A stretch of DNA of 64,000 nt, from the NCBI RefSeq assembly GCF_001911425.1, contig NZ_MPPL01000001.1, positions 3,009,654-3,073,653 on the forward strand. The letters are read 5' to 3'. The translations under genes and the position numbers were made by a program. The notes under the pieces were generated by a model. It did no database searches. It saw only the letters and a program-made list of their open reading frames with translations, and was not told where the DNA came from. Within the stretch, counting starts at the first letter, position 1. The number at the start of each line of letters is the position of its first letter. Below, piece after piece: positions 1 to 6,688 of this stretch. This DNA comes from Mucilaginibacter polytrichastri (GTDB lineage: Bacteria; Bacteroidota; Bacteroidia; Sphingobacteriales; Sphingobacteriaceae).

Positions 1-87
1 GTTGATTCTACTGTTAAAGTTGACTCTGTAAAAAAAGACAGCGTTAAAGTTGACTCTACTAAAAAAGACACTACTAAGAAAATGTAA
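1..87 (+). CDS. 3' end of a protein with a Lys/Asp/Ser/Thr repeat tail (5' truncated by window)
   Basis: Only the last 28 sense codons and the TAA at 85-87 lie in the window. The peptide is low-complexity, built from short VDS, KVDS and KKDT units, and ends KKDTTKKM. Such tails are common at the ends of small Bacteroidota envelope proteins, but no domain is visible, so no function is offered. The convergent neighbour at 165-473 ends in a similar KDTTAKK tail, so the two may be related surface or lipoproteins. A strong bidirectional hairpin separates them. Confidence 0.6.
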   Translation, partial: VDSTVKVDSVKKDSVKVDSTKKDTTKKM

Positions 88-103
88 TTCCCATTTCTTA
101 GGA

Positions 104-147
104 AAAACAAGAAAGGCCCCGATAATTATCGGGGCCTTTCTTGTTTT
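104..147. terminator. bidirectional intrinsic terminator
   Basis: A long stem (arm AACAAGAAAGGCCCCG, loop ATAATTAT, mirrored arm) has A/T runs on both sides. It sits between the convergent genes ending at 87 and 165 and can serve both. Confidence 0.9.
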
Positions 148-164
148 AATAATATAATTCTTAT

Positions 165-473
165 TTATTTCTTAGCTGTAGTATCTTTTGCAGCAGGCGC
201 TGGTGCAGCAGCCGCACTTGGCGCAATAGTTACCGTTCTAACTTTCATGTGGGTGGTATCTTTTACTATCGTTACACCACCGGATGCCTCATTAGGTACT
301 GTGGTAGCCTCGCCCATGGCATGAGTTACTTTAGATGTATCCACATTTAATTGCCTGAAGGCAGGATTATCTGTTGTAGAGTCCGGTGCGTTGTTAGGAC
401 TATGATCGCCGCTGCAAGCGCTAAAAGCACAGCTTGCAACTACTGCCAGTAATATCAATTTGTAATTTTTCAT
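165..473 (-). CDS. small hypothetical lipoprotein
   Basis: A 102-residue protein. Residues 1-20 form a lipoprotein signal: a Lys-containing start, a hydrophobic stretch LILLAVVA, and the lipobox-like AFSAC with Cys20 as the likely lipidated residue. The mature part is hydrophilic and rich in Ser, Thr, Asn and Asp. The C-terminus is Ala/Pro-rich and ends in KDTTAKK. No catalytic domain is recognisable. It is probably anchored in the outer or inner membrane leaflet facing the periplasm. The call rests on the signal sequence only. Confidence 0.75.
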   Translation of the reverse strand: MKNYKLILLAVVASCAFSACSGDHSPNNAPDSTTDNPAFRQLNVDTSKVTHAMGEATTVPNEASGGVTIVKDTTHMKVRTVTIAPSAAAAPAPAAKDTTAKK

Positions 474-521
474 CTATGTTGCTTATCTTGTTAATTCTGC
501 ACAATATTAAGCACTTTTAAC

Positions 522-557
522 AAAAAAAAAGCATATTGGTTATCCAATATGCTTTTA
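522..557 (-). terminator. intrinsic terminator of the four-helix-bundle gene
   Basis: The stem GCATATTGG / CCAATATGC with loop TTAT is followed on the minus strand by a run of nine T. It lies about 20 bases after the stop at 579. Confidence 0.85.
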
Positions 558-578
558 ATATGCTTTTTAAGCTGCAAA

Positions 579-1043
579 TTATTCTGCGTTTTCGAACTGA
601 TCGCGTAATTGTTTAATCTTATCGTGCGCTGCATCAATAGATACCTTTTCGTTAACAAGGATATCTTTAATGTAAGCAGGCAAGTGTTCTTCTTCAATAG
701 CAGTTTGATAAGCTTTTTTAATTGCATCTTCGCCAAACTCGCATTCTTCTAAAATACTTTTAGCGCTATTGCTGGTAAATGCAGCTTTAACCTGTAACCA
801 GGTTCTGTGTAATGAACCGCTGGTGCTGGTAGTATTTTCGATATCCTTGCCTAAAGCTTCGATTTCGGTACCCAGTTCCATTTTATATTGGTGGCTTTCA
901 CCGATTAAGCTTGTGAAAAGAACTTTCAGGTCGCCATTTTCATCGCCAATATCTTTTGTGGCTTTTTCATAGCCTGCTATACGGTCATTGTTAATCTTTA
1001 CCAGATCATTCAATGTTTCAATTGTTGCTTGTGTGTTTTCCAT
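579..1043 (-). CDS. PA2169-family four-helix-bundle protein (DUF2383)
   Basis: A 154-residue, strongly helical, charged protein without signal peptide. The N-terminal pattern of about residues 4-35 (TIETLNDLVKINNDRIAGYE, then KAT) and the following amphipathic helices match the DUF2383 / PA2169 group, which adopts a ferritin-like four-helix bundle. The biochemical role of this family is not settled; members are often linked to stress or metal handling. It is a single-gene unit with its own terminator downstream. I recognise the family from the N-terminal motif and helix pattern; confidence in function is low. Confidence 0.75.
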   Translation of the reverse strand: MENTQATIETLNDLVKINNDRIAGYEKATKDIGDENGDLKVLFTSLIGESHQYKMELGTEIEALGKDIENTTSTSGSLHRTWLQVKAAFTSNSAKSILEECEFGEDAIKKAYQTAIEEEHLPAYIKDILVNEKVSIDAAHDKIKQLRDQFENAE

Positions 1044-1111
1044 GATTCAATGTGTTTTTAAGTAACGCTATGCCTGCGCAATTGTTTACTAATAATTAAC
1101 AAAATTTCTTT

Positions 1112-1279
1112 TTAATTTTTCCCTCTAAAGAAAGATAATAGCCACACAATTATTAATATAACTACAATTACAGCAATAATGCCAACTGCTGCACCGGCTT
1201 TAAATATGCCGCCAACAACTGCACAGCTATTGAACAACATCATAGCCAGTGCGAATAATAATACAGGTAAACGTTTCAT
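1112..1279 (-). CDS. small lipobox-containing membrane protein (55 aa)
   Basis: The ORF runs from ATG at 1279 to TAA at 1112-1114. The protein starts MKRLPVLLFALAMMLFNSC, a lipoprotein-type signal with Cys19. It continues AVVGGIFKAGAA and one hydrophobic helix (GIIAVIVVILIIVWLLSFF), ending FRGKN. Similar tiny Bacteroidota proteins with a VGGIFKAG motif are known to me and are sometimes mislabelled phosphatidate cytidylyltransferase; at 55 residues it cannot be that enzyme. It is probably an envelope peptide of unknown role. It is in the same direction as the four-helix-bundle gene, 68 bases upstream of it, so the two may be co-transcribed. Confidence 0.7.
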   Translation of the reverse strand: MKRLPVLLFALAMMLFNSCAVVGGIFKAGAAVGIIAVIVVILIIVWLLSFFRGKN

Positions 1280-1522
1280 AAGTGTTTTAAATAAAGTGAT
1301 GTTCCAATAAATACAATAACTATACCTTATTGAAATTGGGCCATAAAAACAACTCTTTTATACTTAAAAGCAGTTTAATTATGCCTTAAACTTAATTTTA
1401 TAGCGTGTTTATAAATATTAAAAACATAAACCTGTAAGCTATTTAGGACAATGCATCTGTTTCCTCCCTCCAAACAAACTTATTTGCAGCTGCCGTGTAT
1501 AATCTTCAACAAATCATCAAAC

Positions 1523-1750
1523 ATGGGTAGTACAACATCAACTCTGTTAAACATATTCATCGCCTTATTTTTACTATGGCTTGTGGTATTAATAATATCC
1601 ATTTATACACTTTTCCGCAGGAGAGACATTTTACTGCCTGTAAAGGCCTTTTGGGCGGCTGTACTTTTCTTAGCTCCAGTTGTAGGGCTTATTTTCTACT
1701 TAATTTACGGGGTAAGGAAAAACACCCGTAGCGATATTACCCGGTATTAA
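1523..1750 (+). CDS. PLDc_N-like small membrane protein
   Basis: I place the start at the ATG at 1523 (MGSTTSTLLN), giving 75 residues. The frame is open further upstream from an ATG at 1451, but that part looks non-coding. Two transmembrane helices (IFIALFLLWLVVLIISIYTL, and WAAVLFLAPVVGLIFYLIYG) flank a short basic loop RRRD. This two-helix layout with a W..A..LAPVVG..F second helix matches the PLDc_N (phospholipase D nuclease N-terminal) domain, which also occurs alone in Bacteroidota as an integral membrane protein of unknown function. It stands alone, upstream of the ABC ATPase on the same strand. Confidence 0.65.
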   Translation: MGSTTSTLLNIFIALFLLWLVVLIISIYTLFRRRDILLPVKAFWAAVLFLAPVVGLIFYLIYGVRKNTRSDITRY

Positions 1751-1815
1751 TTACGCCTGGCGATTCTATTTTATGTTTTTCCGGTCGCAATTAAGTTTTT
1801 GTAATTTGGCCGCAA

Positions 1816-3327
1816 ATGAATGCTCCACTTATAACGCTCAGCCGCATCAGCGCGGCTATACAAGGTAAAAAGGTTTTAGATGATGTTTCACTAATTGTTA
1901 ACCCCGGCCAGCACTGGGCAGTTATAGGTAAAAGCGGTTCGGGCAAAAGTGTACTGCTTAAAGCTATTGTTGGCAAACAAAGTATTACAGCAGGGTCTAT
2001 AGAACATAACTTTAAACCTGCTCACCAACAGCATACCGCTGAAACATTGGCCTCCCAGCGCATGGCACTGATAGAGTCTCGCCATCATTTCAAGAACTTC
2101 TCTAATACGGCTGATTTTTATTACCAGCAACGCTACAATTCGTCCGACTCGGAAGATGCGCTTACCGTTGAGCAATACCTTAATGCCATACTGGCCCATG
2201 TTACCGAAGCGCACTACTGGACACTTGAAAAAGCCCTAGACAGGTTACGCCTTACAGACCTATACCAGAAGCAACTCATCAAACTATCCAACGGTGAAAC
2301 CAAACGCCTGCGCATTGCCGCTGCCCTGGTTAAAAACCCTACACTGCTGCTGTTAGATCAGCCGATGACCGGGTTGGATCTTAATTCGCGCCAGTATTTT
2401 AATACTTTGTTGCAAGAAATTGCAGCATCGGGCATTACTATCGTAATGGCAACTTCGCCACATGAAATCCCAGACATGATCCAAAAGGTGGCTGTTTTAG
2501 AGAATGGCAAGCTAACCCAAACCCTTACCCCTGCAGAAACTGCCGCACAACATTTTAGCTGGGCCAGCAGTACGCCCGATGTAGACGAAGCCGAGATAGC
2601 ATCATTATTAAGCCTGACAGAAAATCCAACCTTCGAGTGGATCATTAAAATGAGTGATGTTAATGTTCGTTATGGCGAAATACAGGTTCTGCATAATATA
2701 ACCTGGCAAGTTAAACAAGGCGAACGCTGGGCGCTACTCGGGCCAAACGGTGCCGGTAAATCTACCTTACTAAGCCTCGCCTACGGCGATAACCCGCAAG
2801 CCTATGCAAACGATATTATCCTGTTCGACAAAAAGCGCGGTACCGGCGAAAGCATTTGGGATATTAAGCGCAAATGCGGTTTTGTATCGCCCGAGCTGTA
2901 CCAGTTTTTCCCGATGGATAACAGCTGCGCCCAGGTAATAGAATCAGGTTTTTACGATACGCTGGGCTTATTCAGACAGAGCGACCCGAGCCGGGCAGCA
3001 ATTGTATTGCGTTGGATGAAGGTATTCGACATTGATAAATATGCCCGCCAGCTATTGAAAAATGTGCCGGCAAGTGCGCAGCGGCTTTGCTTACTGGCCC
3101 GCGCCCTGGTTAAAAACCCGACCCTGCTAATTTTAGATGAACCCTGCCAAGGCATGGACAACCAGCAACAGCAGCTATTTAAACACCTGGTTGATACCAT
3201 TTGCAGTAAGAGCAACATCACCTTAATATATGTAACGCATTACCCACACGAGATACCAAATGCGGTTGACCGTTACATGCACCTGCAAAAAGGCGAAGTT
3301 GCGCGGGTAGAAACCGTATCAAGCTAA
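1816..3327 (+). CDS. tandem ABC ATPase, ModF-like (two nucleotide-binding domains, no membrane part)
   Basis: A 503-residue cytoplasmic protein made of two ABC ATPase domains. Domain 1: Walker A GKSGSGKS at residues 38-45, signature LSNGETKRL, Walker B LLLLDQP. Domain 2: Walker A GPNGAGKST, Walker B LLILDEP, and a poor signature (VPASAQRLC). No transmembrane segment and no adjacent permease are present. Length and architecture fit ModF/PhrA-type proteins, annotated for molybdate transport though their role is poorly proven. The catalytic Glu of Walker B is Gln in domain 1, while the signature is degenerate in domain 2. These defects fall on the same composite ATP site, predicting one active and one inactive site. 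Function beyond ATPase is uncertain. Confidence 0.85.
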   Translation: MNAPLITLSRISAAIQGKKVLDDVSLIVNPGQHWAVIGKSGSGKSVLLKAIVGKQSITAGSIEHNFKPAHQQHTAETLASQRMALIESRHHFKNFSNTADFYYQQRYNSSDSEDALTVEQYLNAILAHVTEAHYWTLEKALDRLRLTDLYQKQLIKLSNGETKRLRIAAALVKNPTLLLLDQPMTGLDLNSRQYFNTLLQEIAASGITIVMATSPHEIPDMIQKVAVLENGKLTQTLTPAETAAQHFSWASSTPDVDEAEIASLLSLTENPTFEWIIKMSDVNVRYGEIQVLHNITWQVKQGERWALLGPNGAGKSTLLSLAYGDNPQAYANDIILFDKKRGTGESIWDIKRKCGFVSPELYQFFPMDNSCAQVIESGFYDTLGLFRQSDPSRAAIVLRWMKVFDIDKYARQLLKNVPASAQRLCLLARALVKNPTLLILDEPCQGMDNQQQQLFKHLVDTICSKSNITLIYVTHYPHEIPNAVDRYMHLQKGEVARVETVSS

Positions 3328-3346
3328 TATCATATTTAGCAGGCGA

Positions 3347-3377
3347 TTGAATATTAAAGTAATTGCCACTATCTTTG
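3347..3377 (+). promoter_or_regulatory. Bacteroidota-type promoter of mqnC (TTG at 3347-3349, TATCTTTG at 3370-3377)
   Basis: A perfect TAnnTTTG -7 element lies 20 bases after a TTG. Only four bases separate its G from the ATG at 3382, so the transcript is predicted to be leaderless or nearly so. Confidence 0.75.
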
Positions 3378-3381
3378 TTAT

Positions 3382-4506
3382 ATGAATACAGCCGATCTGT
3401 TACAACGCGCGTTGCAGTTTGAATTTTTGAGCCAGGAAGAGGGTGTTTATTTATATGAGCATGCTTCTACCCCAGATTTGATGTACACTGCCAATGAACT
3501 GCGCAAGATACAGGTGCCGCACGGCAAAGTAACCTGGCAGATCGACCGTAATGTTAATACCACCAACGTTTGTATTGCCAACTGTAAGTTCTGTAACTTC
3601 TTCCGCCGCCCCGGCCATGAGGATAGCTACATTACCGATATTGAAACCTACAAACGTAAAATAGAAGAAACCTTTAAGTTTGGCGGCGACCAATTGCTAC
3701 TGCAAGGCGGCCACCACCCTGATTTAGGCCTAGCTTTTTATACTGATCTTTTTAGAAAACTAAAGGAACTTTACCCTGCACTGAAACTGCACTCTTTAGG
3801 CCCGCCCGAAATTGCGCACGTAGCCAAGCTCGAAAACATGAGCCACTACGATGTATTGAGCGCCATGAAGGAAGCCGGCCTCGACTCGTTGCCCGGTGCA
3901 GGTGCCGAAATTTTGAACGACCGTGTACGTCGCCTCATCTCAAAAGGAAAATGCGGTGGTAAAGAATGGCTGGACGTAATGCGTGCTGCCCATCAACTTA
4001 ACCTGCCATCATCTGCCACTATGATGTTTGGCCATGTGGAAACCATTGAAGAACGCTTTGAGCATTTGGTGTGGATTCGCCAGGTACAATCAGAAAAACC
4101 GGAAGGCCATTATGGTTTTACAGCATTTATCCCCTGGCCTTTCCAGGATGATGGTACCCTGCTGCGTAAAGTCCGCGGTATCACCAACAATGTAACCGGC
4201 GACGAGTATATCCGCATGATTGCCCTTTGCCGCATTATGCTGCCCAATGTTAAAAACATCCAGGCATCCTGGTTAACAGTGGGCAAGCAGGTAGCACAAA
4301 TTTGCTTACATGCAGGCGCTAATGATTTTGGCTCTATCATGATTGAAGAGAACGTGGTATCTGCCGCAGGCGCACCGCACCGCTTTACTGCCAAAGGTAT
4401 CCAGACTGCTATTGAAGAAGCCGGCTTTGAGTCGCAATTACGCAACCAGAAATACGAATGGCGCGAAATGCCTGCCGAACTGGAAGAGCAGGTGATTGAT
4501 TATTAG
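3382..4506 (+). CDS. mqnC: cyclic dehypoxanthinyl futalosine synthase MqnC (radical SAM)
   Basis: A 374-residue radical SAM enzyme. The CX3CX2C cluster motif is CIANCKFC, with Cys64, Cys68 and Cys71 holding the [4Fe-4S]-SAM centre. The context TNVCIANCKFCNFFRRPG, the LLQGGHHPDLG motif and the FTAFIPWPFQ motif are typical of MqnC and separate it from CofH and MqnE. MqnC cyclises dehypoxanthine futalosine in the futalosine route to menaquinone, in the cytoplasm. No other mqn gene is in the window. The gene has its own near-leaderless promoter. Confidence 0.92.
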   Translation: MNTADLLQRALQFEFLSQEEGVYLYEHASTPDLMYTANELRKIQVPHGKVTWQIDRNVNTTNVCIANCKFCNFFRRPGHEDSYITDIETYKRKIEETFKFGGDQLLLQGGHHPDLGLAFYTDLFRKLKELYPALKLHSLGPPEIAHVAKLENMSHYDVLSAMKEAGLDSLPGAGAEILNDRVRRLISKGKCGGKEWLDVMRAAHQLNLPSSATMMFGHVETIEERFEHLVWIRQVQSEKPEGHYGFTAFIPWPFQDDGTLLRKVRGITNNVTGDEYIRMIALCRIMLPNVKNIQASWLTVGKQVAQICLHAGANDFGSIMIEENVVSAAGAPHRFTAKGIQTAIEEAGFESQLRNQKYEWREMPAELEEQVIDY

Positions 4507-4561
4507 TCATTGGGACATTAGCCAGTCGTCATTAATATTTCACGCAGCTATAAAACAAAAC

Positions 4562-4657
4562 GTAATGCTGAACTTGTTTCAGCACCCCACATGCTAAGTC
4601 TGTAAATGCATAGCATATAACCTGTCCTGTGGGATGCCGAAACAAGTTCGGCATGAC
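4562..4657. repeat. dispersed inverted repeat, family A copy 1
   Basis: The 29-base arms 4562-4590 and 4629-4657 are inverted copies with about four differences, sharing the core GAACTTGTTTC. A related copy lies at 12728-12815. The element ends just before the deformylase start and creates a misleading in-frame N-terminal extension (MGCRNKFGMTG) to that gene. Confidence 0.8.
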
Positions 4658-4676
4658 CGGAGTAGAAAATTCATCC

Positions 4677-5162
4677 ATGAAAACCCTTAAAGATCTCCTC
4701 CTCCTCGGCGACCCGCGCCTATATGAGATTTGCGAACCTATCCAACAATCAGAACTGCCATTGGTAAAACAATGGGTGGCCGATCTTGACAACGTTATGC
4801 AGGAAGTGAGAGCCAAGCATAATTTCGGCCGGGCTATTGCCGCCCCTCAATTGGGGATCATGAAGCGGTTGATCTATATGCACATTGATAAGCCTGTTGT
4901 TTTCATCAACCCGGAACTAACAAACCTAAGCCCCGAACTTTTTGAACTATGGGACGATTGTATGAGTTTCCCTAATTTGTTGGTGAAGGTAAAAAGGCAT
5001 CAATCACTAACCATTAAATACCTGAACGAAAATTGGGAACCGCAGCAATGGCAAATGGAAAATGATTTGTCTGAATTATTGCAGCACGAATTTGATCATT
5101 TAGATGGTATTCTCTGTACCATGCGGGCTGTTGATGGGCAATCTTTTAAGTGGAGGTCTTAA
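4677..5162 (+). CDS. peptide deformylase family protein, divergent
   Basis: I start at ATG 4677 (MKTLKDLLLLGDP), giving 161 residues; the earlier in-frame ATG at 4629 lies inside a dispersed repeat. The three deformylase motifs are present in altered form: GRAIAAPQLG (residues 51-60, usual GxGLAAxQ), DDCMS (93-97, usual EGCLS) and QHEFDHLDG (136-144). The metal ligands Cys95, His137 and His141 and catalytic Glu138 are all kept. Canonical enzymes remove the formyl group from nascent proteins. The D-D-C-M-S change suggests a secondary or specialised deformylase, not the housekeeping copy; this is inference. It stands alone on the plus strand. Confidence 0.8.
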   Translation: MKTLKDLLLLGDPRLYEICEPIQQSELPLVKQWVADLDNVMQEVRAKHNFGRAIAAPQLGIMKRLIYMHIDKPVVFINPELTNLSPELFELWDDCMSFPNLLVKVKRHQSLTIKYLNENWEPQQWQMENDLSELLQHEFDHLDGILCTMRAVDGQSFKWRS

Positions 5163-5232
5163 ACTTATTGGTTATTAAGTTATTGGAAGCTGCTATTATG
5201 ATAACCAGTAATTTATAACTTATTAACTACAT

Positions 5233-5370
5233 TAAAAAAAAAGGTCGGATTCACTCTCGCAGTTAATCCGACCTTACATCTACCTATGAAAAACATGTCC
5301 TTTGGAAGGACATGAATATATATACAATAGCTGTACCAGCATGCCAAACATTGCGTTTGAGGCAACAAAC
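5233..5370 (-). ncRNA. candidate small RNA, tandem structured element copy 1
   Basis: On the minus strand this block holds a conserved region containing GCTGGTACAG. It continues with a hairpin at 5294-5314 (CATGTCC / GGACATG, 7-base loop) and the conserved stretch GTTTTTCATAGGTAGATGTA. It ends in a classic terminator at 5233-5275 (AAGGTCGGATT / AATCCGACCTT then nine T). A second copy at 5576-5752 keeps sequence around the stems while the hairpin stem differs by compensatory changes. The 5' end is not defined. I do not recognise it as a named RNA family. A 71-codon ORF overlaps on the same strand but is not conserved in copy 2. Confidence 0.5.
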
Positions 5371-5422
5371 AATGTTTTTATAATTAACAAATATCCATAT
5401 GTAGAAAATTCGCCTACCCATT

Positions 5423-5758
5423 GAGATAAATATTCCCCATTTATGAAAAATTGAGTAATTGATTTACAAAAATCAAAGTACACCTGCTGTACCAATTAAT
5501 ATTTAAAACACGAAGAAAAAATCAGAAATATGATAAGGAAGCAAATTCCAGGGAGAGTTATAAAATAGAATGCATAAAAAAGGTCGGTTTCACTCTCGCA
5601 GTTAACCCGACCCTACATCTACCTATGAAAAACATAATCCTTATGGAGGATTAATTGTATATAGACAAAGCCTGTGCCAGCCTGCTAATGCTGCGTTTCA
5701 AGCAATAGCGACACTTTATGTAACAGGTTCGTTACTCAATATGGGGAATATTGTTCTC
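5423..5758. repeat. inverted repeat linking the two structured elements
   Basis: The segment 5423-5440 is the inverted copy of 5741-5758 (16 of 18 bases, including 12 exact: AATATTCCCCAT). The match resumes for nine bases at 5450-5458 versus 5732-5740 (ATTGAGTAA). The upstream parts of the two candidate RNAs are therefore complementary to each other. No target-site duplication is seen. Confidence 0.65.
5576..5752 (-). ncRNA. candidate small RNA, tandem structured element copy 2
   Basis: This is the minus-strand copy lying just after the terminator of the ferritin-like operon. It shares with copy 1 the GCTGGCACAG region, a hairpin at 5635-5653 (TAATCC / GGATTA, 7-base loop), GTTTTTCATAGGTAGATGTA, and the terminator at 5576-5612 with the invariant loop AACTGCGAGAGTGAA and a T run. 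Compared with copy 1, three consecutive stem pairs change on both sides and stay paired (A-T to T-A, T-A to A-T, G-C to A-T). This supports selection on RNA structure. Promoter and 5' end are unresolved. Function unknown. Confidence 0.5.
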
Positions 5759-5782
5759 TTATCAGGTTAAAAATTCTACATA

Positions 5783-5813
5783 TAAAAAAAAGACACCCAT
5801 AAAGGGTGCCTTT
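5783..5813 (-). terminator. intrinsic terminator of the ferritin-like operon
   Basis: The minus-strand stem AAAGGCACCC / GGGTGTCTTT (one G-T pair) is followed by a run of T. It sits 24 bases past the stop at 5837. Confidence 0.88.
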
Positions 5814-5836
5814 TAATAGTTAGATCGTTAACTTAA

Positions 5837-6664
5837 TTACGATACGATAAACGGACTAACGATAGCTAAAACAGCATCTTTAGTTAATGGCTCATCAAAT
5901 GATTCGATAGCTGCGGTGATAGATGTTTTACCACTAACTGCATTAAGCGTGGTAATATCAACGCCACCCTGTACGGTGTTATTTTCGCCTGCGTATGATG
6001 CATTTACTGCAGCAATACCTGTATCGTTAAATACACTTGCGCTACCAGAAATCCATGGTTTGATGGTTACGCCTTTTGAAGCGCGCAGGTAACGGATAGC
6101 AGATGCGTGGCGTGCCTCAACAGCGTGGATCTGTAAAGCAGCAGTCAATACAATCTGGTTACCCAATAAGTTACCGGCCTGGCCTTTATAGGCACGTACA
6201 CCAGTATCTTCAAAAGTTTCGGCAACGGCCAGGTAAGTATTGTAGTTGGTTAATACATCGGCAAAAGTACCTTTAGCAGTTAAATCAAACGTTGGTGATG
6301 ATACAGCTGCGCTACCCAAAACAGTTTTCAAAAAAGCAACATGTGCATTTTCGTGGCCTGCTACGGTTGTAAAATAACCTTTATCGGCAGCAGGTATCAG
6401 GTTGGTTTTAGCTAAACCCTGGTTGTAAAAATAAGCTTCCAGGTATTCTAATGTTAAAGCAAAGTTTAAAACATCATTTACACTCGATGTAGTTTGGCCG
6501 TATGCTTTTTTAAATAGCGTACTGAAAGCAAAAGGTAAAGCTGCAGCAGCTACCTTGGTACCAAAGCTGGTAATATTTTTTATCGCGTCGCGGCGCGGGC
6601 TGATCCTGTCCTGAAACTCAGGGTCAACTTTTTGTATTTCGTCTATTACGTTAAATAAATTCAT
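5837..6664 (-). CDS. ferritin-like domain protein, exported (second of a pair)
   Basis: 275 residues. The N-terminal region is soluble for about 20 residues, then shows SPRRDAIKN, a twin-Arg-like motif, followed by the hydrophobic AAAALPFAFSTLF, suggesting Tat-type export. The rest is a ferritin-like four-helix domain: ALTLEYLEAYFYNQG (helix with Glu ligands), AGHENAHVAFLKTVLG (ExxH), AETFEDTGVRAYKG, and AVEARHASAIRYLR (ExxH). These fit the Ferritin_2 / desiccation-related group. The family is common in Bacteroidota; its substrate is not established. Translated 24 bases downstream of its paralogue at 6689-7381, so they are one operon. Confidence 0.8.
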   Translation of the reverse strand: MNLFNVIDEIQKVDPEFQDRISPRRDAIKNITSFGTKVAAAALPFAFSTLFKKAYGQTTSSVNDVLNFALTLEYLEAYFYNQGLAKTNLIPAADKGYFTTVAGHENAHVAFLKTVLGSAAVSSPTFDLTAKGTFADVLTNYNTYLAVAETFEDTGVRAYKGQAGNLLGNQIVLTAALQIHAVEARHASAIRYLRASKGVTIKPWISGSASVFNDTGIAAVNASYAGENNTVQGGVDITTLNAVSGKTSITAAIESFDEPLTKDAVLAIVSPFIVS

Positions 6665-6688
6665 GACTTGTCTGTGTTTTAGCTGAGA

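Noticed and set aside
491..736. Minus-strand ORF over the terminator and the end of the four-helix-bundle gene
   Set aside because: It overlaps a well-supported gene in another frame, and its Lys/Leu-rich text comes from the A/T-rich terminator.
4629..4676. Earlier start for the deformylase gene
   Set aside because: The extension is encoded by a dispersed repeat and has no family similarity.
5280..5495. Minus-strand ORF of 71 codons with a hydrophobic stretch inside structured element copy 1
   Set aside because: Its frame is broken by stops in copy 2, whereas the hairpins are kept, so RNA structure rather than protein appears conserved. A toxin-like peptide was considered and not supported.
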